NCBI GenBank assembly: GCA_964437215.1
Contig: CAYTFZ010000084.1
Span: forward strand, 1 to 11,730
From: JAAYAN01 sp964437215
GTDB lineage: Bacteria > Bacteroidota > Ignavibacteria > Ignavibacteriales > Melioribacteraceae
Length of the DNA: 11,730 nt
Reading direction: 5' to 3'
How positions within the stretch are numbered: the first letter of the stretch is position 1; each line of letters starts with the position of its first letter. The notes under the pieces were generated by a model. It did not search any database. It saw nothing but the letters and a program-made list of their open reading frames with translations, and was not told the DNA's origin. Positions 1-6,569 of the stretch are shown piece by piece. The translations under genes and the position numbers were made by a program.

Positions 1-1449
1 CTTTACGACAGCAACAATATCTCAATTGAAGGCGACACAGACATAGCAATGACTGAAAACGTTGCAAAACGGTATGAAGCATACAATTGGAATGTTCTGA
101 AAGTAAGTGATGTAAACGATATTGAACAGCTGCGTGGCAAAATAAATGAAGCACAAAAAGAAACTGTTAAACCGACATTAATAATTGTAAAAACTAAAAT
201 CGGTTATGGAAGTCCGAACAAGCAAGGCAAAGAATCTTCGCATGGTTCTCCTCTTGGTAAAGAAGAAGTTGCATTAACAAAGAAAAATCTTAACTGGCCT
301 GAAGATAAATTTTTCTATGTACCTGATGAAGTGAAAGCAGTTTACGATTCAGTTAAAAAGCAGGGAGCCGAGTACGAAAAACAGTGGAATGAAATATTCG
401 AAAAATATTCAAAAGAATATCCTGAAGAAGCAAAAGAAATAAAAAACATATTCAGTGGAAATTTCGGAGACGAATGGATTAGCAAACTGCCTGAATATAA
501 AACAAGTGATCCTGCAGTGGCAACAAGAAGTGTTTCAGGAAAAGTACTGAATTCAATTGCTCCAGCAATACCGGCATTAATGGGAGGTTCAGCAGATCTT
601 TCGCCATCGAATAATACACACTTAAAAGATTTCACCGATTTTTCACCGGAAAACAGAGCGGGAAGAAACTTCCATTTCGGAGTGCGTGAGCATGGAATGG
701 GTTCTATTATGAACGGAATGTCTGCTTACGGCGGAATCATTCCTTACGGCGGAACTTTTATGGTCTTTTCCGATTATATGCGCCCTTCTATTAGATTAGC
801 AGCTCTTTCCGAATTGCGCGCTATATATGTTTTCACTCACGATAGTATTGGTCTTGGCGAAGATGGTCCTACACATCAGCCGGTTGAACATGTTGCATCA
901 TTAAGAGCAATTCCAGGTGTTAAAGTTTTCCGTCCTGCAGATGCAACAGAAACAGTGCAGGCTTGGAAATATGCTATTAAATGCCACGGACCGGTTGTTT
1001 TAGCCCTTACCCGCCAGAATCTGCCGGTAATTGACAGAGCAAAATATGCTCCTGCAGAAATGGTTGAAAAAGGCGGATATATTCTTAAAGATACAAACGG
1101 TAAACCTGACGTTATTATTGTAGCTACAGGTTCAGAAGTAGATATGTCCTTAAAAGCTGCAGATATTTTAGATGCCAAAGGCAAAAAAACACGTGTAGTA
1201 AGTATGCCTTGTGTTGAAGTTTTCAACAGCCAGCCAGCTGAATATAAAGAAAAAGTTTTTCCTTCGGATGTTACAAAAAGAATTTCTGTTGAAGCAGGAA
1301 TAAGCATGGGATGGGAAAAATTTGTAGGTCTTCAGGGACGCTGCATTGCTCTCGACAGATTTGGAGCTTCGGCGCCATACGAAATTCTTTATAAAGAGTT
1401 TGGTTTTACAACTGAAAATATTGTAAAAACAGCTGAAGAATTATTCTAA
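1..1449 (+). CDS. tkt: Transketolase, 3' part (5' end outside window)
   Basis: Transketolase is the cytoplasmic thiamine-diphosphate enzyme that moves two-carbon ketol units between sugar phosphates in the non-oxidative pentose phosphate pathway. The reading frame is open from base 1, and the residues encoded before the first ATG (base 49) begin LYDSNNISIEGD, matching the conserved LYDDNGISIDG segment of the family. That ATG is therefore internal, and about 185 N-terminal residues, with most of the diphosphate-binding domain, lie upstream of the window. Of the 482 residues visible, recognisable elements are GSPNK followed by SHGSPLG (active-site His codon at 241), the GVREHGM motif with the catalytic Glu that activates the cofactor (codon 688), GEDGPTHQPVEH (Asp codon 862, His codon 874) and TRQNLP. 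The C-terminal transketolase domain is complete to a TAA stop. No frameshift or missing key residue was seen. A hairpin terminator follows directly, so the gene ends its own transcription unit. Confidence 0.97.
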   Translation, partial: LYDSNNISIEGDTDIAMTENVAKRYEAYNWNVLKVSDVNDIEQLRGKINEAQKETVKPTLIIVKTKIGYGSPNKQGKESSHGSPLGKEEVALTKKNLNWPEDKFFYVPDEVKAVYDSVKKQGAEYEKQWNEIFEKYSKEYPEEAKEIKNIFSGNFGDEWISKLPEYKTSDPAVATRSVSGKVLNSIAPAIPALMGGSADLSPSNNTHLKDFTDFSPENRAGRNFHFGVREHGMGSIMNGMSAYGGIIPYGGTFMVFSDYMRPSIRLAALSELRAIYVFTHDSIGLGEDGPTHQPVEHVASLRAIPGVKVFRPADATETVQAWKYAIKCHGPVVLALTRQNLPVIDRAKYAPAEMVEKGGYILKDTNGKPDVIIVATGSEVDMSLKAADILDAKGKKTRVVSMPCVEVFNSQPAEYKEKVFPSDVTKRISVEAGISMGWEKFVGLQGRCIALDRFGASAPYEILYKEFGFTTENIVKTAEELF

Positions 1450-1461
1450 ATAAAAATTAAG

Positions 1462-1490
1462 AAAGCGGAGAACTCTCCGCTTTTTTATTT
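1462..1490 (+). terminator. Intrinsic terminator after transketolase
   Basis: A 9-bp perfect stem (AAAGCGGAG at 1462-1470 with CTCCGCTTT at 1475-1483) closes a four-base AACT loop. Its six central pairs are GC-rich, and it runs into TTTTTTATTTT. It sits 12 bases after the transketolase stop codon. On the opposite strand the T-run is interrupted, so it should act mainly on + strand transcripts. Confidence 0.93.
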
Positions 1491-1546
1491 TAAATTATTG
1501 CAATCATTTATGTTCACTTCCTGATTTATTTGAAATACGAAAGGGA

Positions 1547-1577
1547 TTGATTTAATATTTTAAGAAATGTAACTTTG
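1547..1577 (+). promoter_or_regulatory. Bacteroidota-type promoter for the acyl-CoA ligase gene
   Basis: TTG at 1547-1549 is followed by a 20-base spacer and TAACTTTG at 1570-1577. This matches the Bacteroidota sigma-A consensus (TTG, about 19-21 nt, TAnnTTTG). It lies after the transketolase terminator and just before the ribosome-binding site of the next gene. Transcription starting a few bases downstream would give a leader of only about 10-15 bases. The match is by eye, and the start site is inferred. Confidence 0.6.
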
Positions 1578-1585
1578 CGCATAAC

Positions 1586-1591
1586 AGGAGG
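1586..1591 (+). promoter_or_regulatory. Strong ribosome-binding site AGGAGG
   Basis: A full AGGAGG lies five bases before the ATG at 1597 and fixes that start. Such a canonical site is notable because many Bacteroidia lack Shine-Dalgarno sequences. It is one of only two strong ones in this window. Confidence 0.85.
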
Positions 1592-1596
1592 AAACA

Positions 1597-3411
1597 ATGC
1601 CAATCTTACAGGATTTCAAGACTATACCGCAACTATACTCTTTCCTTACCGAAGAATATTCAAAAAAAAACAATAAACCTGTATTAAAATATAAGCTGCA
1701 AAACAAATATAAAGATATAGATTATTTCGAATTGAAAAAAGAAACCGAATCCTTTGCTCTCGGTTTAGCGGCTTTGGGAATTAAACGTGGCGATAAAGTA
1801 TCTATTATTGGCGAGAACAGACCGGAGTGGGTTTTTGCTGATATGGCAATATTAGGACTCGGGGCAATTGATGTTCCTTTATATCCGATTTCCACCTCAG
1901 AAAACATTCAATTTATAATAAATAACAGTGAATCGAAAGGAATTATAGTTTCAAATAAATTCCACCTTAATAAAGTTTTAAAAATTAAAGATAACTGTAA
2001 AAATCTTCAGTTTATTGTGGTGATGAACGATTTAGATGAAGATATTGATAAAAATACAGCAACATTTAAGCAAGTGCAGCAAATAGGAAAAGATTTTGAA
2101 CGAGAAAATCCAGGATACTTTAAGCAGAATATAAAAATCTGCAAAGAAAGCGACTTGTGCACAATTATTTATACATCAGGGACTACCGGTGTGCCGAAAG
2201 GCGTTATGCTTACACATCAAAATATAATGTCGAATGTTAAAGGCGCTCACATTGCACTTGATGTTTACGAAACCGATTTATTCCTTTCATTTCTGCCGTT
2301 ATGCCACATATTCGAAAGAACTTGCGGCTATTATGTGGCTCTTGCTGCCGGATGTACAATTGCTTATGCCGAAAGCATTGAAAAAGTATCACAAAATTTA
2401 ATTGAAATAAAACCTACAATTATGACGGCTGTACCGCGTTTGTTTGAACGAATGTACAGCAAAATAATTAAGAACATCGAAAGTCAATCGCAAGGAAAAC
2501 AGAAAATATTCAATTGGGCAATTGAAACAGGGAGAGAATATAGAAAATTATCTGGCAGCAATGAAATTCCGATCGGACTTACAATAAAACATAAGTTAGC
2601 TGAAAAGCTTGTGTTTACAAAGCTAAAAGAAAGGACAGGTGGAAAATTACGATTCTTTATATCGGGCGGTGCAGCTTTGCCGCGAGAATTAGGCGAATTT
2701 TTTGAAGCTGCCGGAATAATTATTCTTGAGGGTTACGGACTTACCGAATCATCACCGGTTCTTGCTGTTAACAGATTAAACGATTATAAATTCGGCTCTG
2801 TAGGAAAACCGTTTCCTGGTGTGGAAATAAAAATTGCAAAGGATGGAGAAATTCTTGCATACGGTCATAACATTATGCAGGGATATTTTAAAAATAAGAA
2901 AGAAACGGATGAAGTTCTTAAAGCCGGATGGCTTCATACAGGCGATATTGGAGTATTTGATGCAGAAGGTTTTTTGATTATTACAGACAGAAAAAAACAT
3001 CTTTTTAAAACAAGCGGCGGGAAATATATAGCTCCAACCCCTATTGAAAATTTGTTTTTAGGAAGTAAATATATCGAGCAGTTTGTGCTTATTGGGGACA
3101 GACGAATGTTTTTGAGCGCATTAATTGTACCCGATTACGAAGCATTAAAGGAATATGCCGATGCTCATCGTATACAATATTCTAATCAGGAAGAGTTGGT
3201 GAAAATGAAACAAATATACGAACTTCTGGAAAATGATCTTTCTCAATTCCAAAAACAGCTTGCTAATTACGAAAAGGTAAGGAAATTTACAATTCTTGAA
3301 AAACCGCTTTCAATTGAAAGCGGTGAAATAACACCCACTCTTAAAGTAAAAAGAAAAGTGATTGAAGAGAGGTATAAAGATCTTATTGAAGATATGTACA
3401 AGATCGATTGA
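1597..3411 (+). CDS. Long-chain acyl-CoA ligase (AMP-forming)
   Basis: This 604-residue enzyme belongs to the adenylate-forming superfamily and most resembles the FAA1-type long-chain fatty acid:CoA ligases, which activate fatty acids through an acyl-AMP intermediate. The P-loop-like AMP-binding signature YTSGTTGVPKG is at residues 192-202, the GYGLTE motif at 379-384, and TGD at 448-450. The DRKK hinge (464-467) leads into KTSGGKYIAP, typical of this family. The C-terminal TPTLKVKRK (579-587) supplies candidate catalytic lysines. Length is normal for the family (about 600). The start is fixed by AGGAGG five bases upstream. A run of nine A at 1662-1670 within codons 22-25 is a possible slippage site, but the frame is intact. 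The gene appears monocistronic, with its own promoter and a 125-base gap after it. No fatty-acid oxidation genes are adjacent, so whether it serves lipid uptake, recycling or degradation cannot be told. The exact acyl-chain preference is unknown. Confidence 0.93.
   Translation: MPILQDFKTIPQLYSFLTEEYSKKNNKPVLKYKLQNKYKDIDYFELKKETESFALGLAALGIKRGDKVSIIGENRPEWVFADMAILGLGAIDVPLYPISTSENIQFIINNSESKGIIVSNKFHLNKVLKIKDNCKNLQFIVVMNDLDEDIDKNTATFKQVQQIGKDFERENPGYFKQNIKICKESDLCTIIYTSGTTGVPKGVMLTHQNIMSNVKGAHIALDVYETDLFLSFLPLCHIFERTCGYYVALAAGCTIAYAESIEKVSQNLIEIKPTIMTAVPRLFERMYSKIIKNIESQSQGKQKIFNWAIETGREYRKLSGSNEIPIGLTIKHKLAEKLVFTKLKERTGGKLRFFISGGAALPRELGEFFEAAGIIILEGYGLTESSPVLAVNRLNDYKFGSVGKPFPGVEIKIAKDGEILAYGHNIMQGYFKNKKETDEVLKAGWLHTGDIGVFDAEGFLIITDRKKHLFKTSGGKYIAPTPIENLFLGSKYIEQFVLIGDRRMFLSALIVPDYEALKEYADAHRIQYSNQEELVKMKQIYELLENDLSQFQKQLANYEKVRKFTILEKPLSIESGEITPTLKVKRKVIEERYKDLIEDMYKID
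3303..3324. repeat. Perfect 22-base palindrome within the ligase gene
   Basis: The half ACCGCTTTCAA at 3303-3313 is followed immediately by its exact reverse complement at 3314-3324, so the 22-base site is fully self-complementary with no spacer. It falls in codons 569-576 (roughly PLSIESGE), near the 3' end of the coding region. It is not followed by a T-run, so it is not a terminator. It could be an operator-like dimer site or simply chance. Confidence 0.9.
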
Positions 3412-3426
3412 TTCATAAAACTAAAT

Positions 3427-3459
3427 AACTTGAATTTAATTCAATATTAGTTCAAGGTT
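3427..3459. repeat. Weak imperfect inverted repeat downstream of the ligase gene
   Basis: AACTTGAA (3427-3434) can pair with TTCAAGGTT (3451-3459), with one bulged G. TTGAATT (3430-3436) can instead pair with AATTCAA (3438-3444), so the two hairpins are mutually exclusive. No T-run follows, so this is at best a poor terminator for the ligase gene. The sequence is AT-rich and the structure may be accidental. Confidence 0.35.
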
Positions 3460-3475
3460 TAAAAACAATATTAGT
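3442..3475 (+). repeat. 10-base direct repeat upstream of metG
   Basis: CAATATTAGT occurs exactly at 3442-3451 and again at 3466-3475, 24 bases start to start, in the 125-base gap between the ligase gene and metG. The matches do not extend on either side. The gap otherwise holds only AT-rich sequence and no convincing promoter. A paired regulator-binding site is possible but unproven. Confidence 0.5.
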
Positions 3476-3536
3476 AATTTTACCCCTCAAATTGTTATAT
3501 TTTGCAATTAAATTATTTTAATTCGGGATTTTTTTT

Positions 3537-5570
3537 GTGAAAAAGGAAAAAGTACTGGTTACCTCTGCATTGCCTTACGCTAACGGCCCAATTCATCTTG
3601 GTCATTTAAGCGGAGCATATCTTCCTGCTGATATTTATGTCCGTTATAAAAGATTAAACGGAGACGATATTATTTATGTATGCGGTTCCGATGAACATGG
3701 CGTTCCCATAACAATTTCGGCGGATAAGGAAGGGGTTAAACCAAAGGAAATTATCGATAGATACCACGAACAAAATAAAGAAGCATTTTATAAATTCGGG
3801 ATGAGTTTTGATATTTACTCCCGCACTTCTTTGAATATCCATCACGAAACTGCAAAAGAATTTTTCCTTTCGTATCATAAACAAGGCATTTTAAACGAAC
3901 AGAAAAGCCAGCAGTTTTTTGATGAAAAAGCAAATATGTTTCTTCCGGACAGATATGTTGAAGGCACTTGTCCTAAATGCGGATACGAAGAAGCTCGCAG
4001 CGATGAATGTGAAAAATGCGGATCCCTTTACGATTCTTCGGAACTGATAAATCCCAAAAGTAAAATTAGCGGACAAACACCGGTTTTAAAAGAGACTTCG
4101 CATTGGTATTTCCCTTTAGGAAAATATCAGGAAAGATTGGAAGATTATATTAAAGAAATGAATCTAAAGTACGGCTGGAAAGAAAATGTTCTTCAATATT
4201 GCAAAGGCTGGTTTACAGACCGTTTAAAGGACCGGGCTGTTACGCGCGATTTAGACTGGGGCGTTAAAGTTCCTTTGGATAATGCTGACGGGAAAGTGCT
4301 TTATGTATGGTTTGAAGCTGTGTTAGGTTATATTTCCGCTACAAAAGAATTATCGATGCAGCAGAATAATCCTGAATTATGGAAGAAGTATTGGCTGGAT
4401 GAAAACACAAAATATATTGCTTTTATAGGAAAAGACAATGTTGTATTTCATACGATAATATTTCCTGCAATGCTTATGGCTTGGAATGATGCCAGCAATG
4501 AAAAATTTGTGCTTCCCCAGAATGTTCCGGCTAACGAATTTTTAAATTTTGAAGGAAAGAAATTTTCAAAATCGCGAGGATGGGGAATTGATGTGATTGA
4601 TTTCATATCCAAGTATCCAGCTGATCCTTTGAGATATACGCTTTCAGCTAATCTTCCGGAAGCGAAGGATACAGATTTTTACTGGAAAGAATTTCAGGCA
4701 AGGAATAACAGCGAATTGGCGGACATTTTCGGCAATTTTGTTAACCGAACTTTTACTTTTGCATTAAAGCACTTTGACGGAAAAGTGCCGGAGCGGAAAA
4801 ATTTAAAAGAGATTGATAACGAAATGATTTCGCTGCTTAAAACATATCCCGAAAAGGTAGGCAATCTGCTGGAAAGATTCAAAATTAAGGAAGCAGTTTT
4901 CGAGATGATGAATCTAGCCAGAGCTGGAAATAAATATTTTAACGACAGCGAACCTTGGAAACTGATTAAGAGTGATAAAGATTCTGCCGGAACTGCAATT
5001 AATGTTTGCTTAAATACAATTTTTACACTTGCCGAAATTTTTCATCCGGTTATACCGTTTTCATCGGAAAAAATATTCAAAATGCTTAATTCGAAATCGG
5101 TAGATTGGACTGATGCAGGCTTGGAAAATATGAAACCCGGGCATTCGCTTAATCAGCCGGAAATATTATTTACCAAGATTGATGATAAGGAAATTGAGAA
5201 TGAAATAAATAAACTGCCGGCTGAAATAAGTTCCGAACCGGTTGACGAAATAACTTATGACGAATTTAAAAAAATAGATTTAAAAGTAGCCAAAATAACT
5301 TCTGCAGAAAAAGTTGAAAAAAGTGATAAACTTTTGAAACTTCAGGTAAGCCTTGGAAATACAAAGAGGCAGATTGTTGCTGGAATTGCAAAAAGCTACG
5401 AACCTGAATCGCTGATTAATAAAAAAGTAATTATTGTTGCCAATTTAAAACCTGCAAAACTTTTTGGAGTTGAATCTCAAGGAATGATTTTGGCGGTTGA
5501 AGATGCAGACGGAAAATTAAATGTTTTGGAAACTGGTGTAAAAGTTAAAGAAGGGACAAAAGTCCAATAA
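3537..5570 (+). CDS. metG: Methionyl-tRNA synthetase, long form with tRNA-binding tail
   Basis: This class I aminoacyl-tRNA synthetase charges tRNA-Met for initiation and elongation in the cytoplasm. The 677-residue protein has the HIGH-type signature HLGH at 20-23 in the context YANGPIHLGH. A four-cysteine zinc knuckle in the connective-peptide insertion (Cys145, 148, 158, 161) follows. The KMSKS loop appears as KFSKS at 342-346, followed by the anticodon-binding helical domain. Residues from about 574 to the end form an OB-fold tRNA-binding domain (Trbp111/EMAPII type, starting YDEFKKIDLKV) that promotes dimerisation in homologues. The length equals that of the E. coli-type long enzyme. The start is a GTG directly preceded by eight T (3529-3536). 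No in-frame ATG exists nearby, and HLGH falls where expected, so GTG is the best start although no Shine-Dalgarno is visible. The methyltransferase gene begins 13 bases after the stop and is probably cotranscribed. Confidence 0.97.
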   Translation: MKKEKVLVTSALPYANGPIHLGHLSGAYLPADIYVRYKRLNGDDIIYVCGSDEHGVPITISADKEGVKPKEIIDRYHEQNKEAFYKFGMSFDIYSRTSLNIHHETAKEFFLSYHKQGILNEQKSQQFFDEKANMFLPDRYVEGTCPKCGYEEARSDECEKCGSLYDSSELINPKSKISGQTPVLKETSHWYFPLGKYQERLEDYIKEMNLKYGWKENVLQYCKGWFTDRLKDRAVTRDLDWGVKVPLDNADGKVLYVWFEAVLGYISATKELSMQQNNPELWKKYWLDENTKYIAFIGKDNVVFHTIIFPAMLMAWNDASNEKFVLPQNVPANEFLNFEGKKFSKSRGWGIDVIDFISKYPADPLRYTLSANLPEAKDTDFYWKEFQARNNSELADIFGNFVNRTFTFALKHFDGKVPERKNLKEIDNEMISLLKTYPEKVGNLLERFKIKEAVFEMMNLARAGNKYFNDSEPWKLIKSDKDSAGTAINVCLNTIFTLAEIFHPVIPFSSEKIFKMLNSKSVDWTDAGLENMKPGHSLNQPEILFTKIDDKEIENEINKLPAEISSEPVDEITYDEFKKIDLKVAKITSAEKVEKSDKLLKLQVSLGNTKRQIVAGIAKSYEPESLINKKVIIVANLKPAKLFGVESQGMILAVEDADGKLNVLETGVKVKEGTKVQ

Positions 5571-5583
5571 AATATATTGTTCT

Positions 5584-6513
5584 ATGAAAATAAAAGCTCC
5601 AAGGAATAAAACAGTAGTTATTTCATCAGAGGACGAATTAAAATATAAAAACGGTTTAATTAATCTGAAAAATGCTGTAAAAAAAGAAGATGTGATGAAT
5701 AAAATCATCAATCAGGATTTATTTGAAGCGTTGAAATATTTGCCTTCGGGTTTTGTGGATTTGCTGATCTTGGATCCTCCTTATAACTTAAGCAAGAAAT
5801 TTAACGTTGTTAAGTTTAATAAAATTACAATCAACGATTACGCTGAATGGATTGAAAAATTTATTGTGGAGTTGAAGCGTACATTAAAACCGGATGCTAC
5901 TGTTTATTTTTGCAGCGATTGGAATTCCTCAACATCGGTTCACTTGGTTATGCAGAAATATTTTAGAGTGCAGAACAGGATTACCTGGGAACGGGAAAAA
6001 GGAAGAGGCTCCAAAACCAATTGGAAAAATAACAGCGAAGACATTTGGTTTTGCACTTGCAGCAACAATTATACTTTTAATATTGAAGACGTAAAAATGA
6101 AAAGGAAAGTTATTGCTCCTTACAGAACAAGTGACGGAGAGCCAAAGGATTGGCTGGAAGATGAAAACGGAAGTTTCCGGATTACTTATCCTTCAAATAT
6201 TTGGAATGATATTTCGGTGCCTTTTTGGTCGATGAAAGAAAATACGGATCATCCTACACAAAAACCGGAAAAACTAATTGCAAAACTTATTCTGGCAAGC
6301 AGCAATAAAGGCGATGTTGTTTTAGACCCCTTTATGGGCAGCGGAACATCAGCTGTAACTGCAAAAAAACTCGGACGTAAATTTGTCGGGATAGAAATAG
6401 ATAAAAAGTATTGTCTGCTTGCTTCAAAAAGAATTGAAATGGCAGATAATGATTTAAAAATTCAGGGTTATAAGGATGGAATATTTTGGGAGAGAAATTC
6501 TAATAACTCATAA
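5584..6513 (+). CDS. Solitary DNA methyltransferase, beta class (N6-adenine or N4-cytosine)
   Basis: This 309-residue protein transfers a methyl group from S-adenosylmethionine to an exocyclic amino group in DNA. The catalytic motif IV, DPPYN, is at 64-68. The SAM-binding motif I, DPFMGSGT, is at 248-255 and leads into GRKFVGIEID. This order (catalytic motif first, FxGxG last) defines the beta class. The HPTQKP motif at 223-228, just before motif I, is typical. The middle region (about 125-200, with GRGSKTNWKN) probably carries target recognition, and the recognition sequence cannot be read from it. Both adenine and N4-cytosine enzymes use DPPY, so the base is undecided. ATG 5584 is 13 bases after metG and lacks a clear ribosome-binding site. 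An internal ATG at 5695 is an alternative that would remove 37 residues upstream of the catalytic core. No restriction endonuclease or specificity gene is adjacent, and base composition matches the neighbours, so it reads as an orphan methylase. Confidence 0.92.
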   Translation: MKIKAPRNKTVVISSEDELKYKNGLINLKNAVKKEDVMNKIINQDLFEALKYLPSGFVDLLILDPPYNLSKKFNVVKFNKITINDYAEWIEKFIVELKRTLKPDATVYFCSDWNSSTSVHLVMQKYFRVQNRITWEREKGRGSKTNWKNNSEDIWFCTCSNNYTFNIEDVKMKRKVIAPYRTSDGEPKDWLEDENGSFRITYPSNIWNDISVPFWSMKENTDHPTQKPEKLIAKLILASSNKGDVVLDPFMGSGTSAVTAKKLGRKFVGIEIDKKYCLLASKRIEMADNDLKIQGYKDGIFWERNSNNS

Positions 6514-6557
6514 TAAATAAGTAAGTTTTAATTTAATTATAAAAGTTATATAATATA

Positions 6558-6563
6558 CGGAGG
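6558..6563 (+). promoter_or_regulatory. Ribosome-binding site CGGAGG of the parvulin operon
   Basis: CGGAGG lies six bases before the ATG at 6570 and fixes the start of the first operon gene, just ahead of its signal peptide. It lies in the 56-base AT-rich gap after the methyltransferase gene. No TAnnTTTG promoter core was found in that gap. Confidence 0.8.
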
Positions 6564-6569
6564 TTTTCG

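Noticed and set aside
876..1307. Open frame of 143 codons on the minus strand inside the transketolase gene
   Set aside because: It lies wholly antisense to a well-conserved catalytic region, has no ribosome-binding site or recognisable domain, and is best explained as a shadow of the + strand codon pattern.
3496..3504. TATATTTTG as a Bacteroidota -7 element for metG
   Set aside because: It carries one T too many for TAnnTTTG and has no TTG about 20 bases upstream, so it is too weak to call.
5894..6094. Second-frame + strand open frame of 66 codons within the methyltransferase gene
   Set aside because: It is out of frame with conserved methyltransferase sequence and has no initiation signal or known motif.
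5584..6513. A complete restriction-modification system around the methyltransferase
   Set aside because: Both flanking genes are clearly identified (metG and a parvulin lipoprotein), so no endonuclease or specificity subunit is present in the window.
6549..6554. TATAAT, a perfect sigma-70-style -10 box before the parvulin operon
   Set aside because: Transcription from it would start within the CGGAGG ribosome-binding site, no TTGACA-like -35 lies at the right distance, and such hexamers arise readily in AT-only sequence.
6514..6569. Possible terminator after the methyltransferase gene
   Set aside because: Only AT-only short inverted matches (TTTTA with TAAAA) exist and there is no GC-containing stem, so readthrough into the parvulin operon cannot be excluded.
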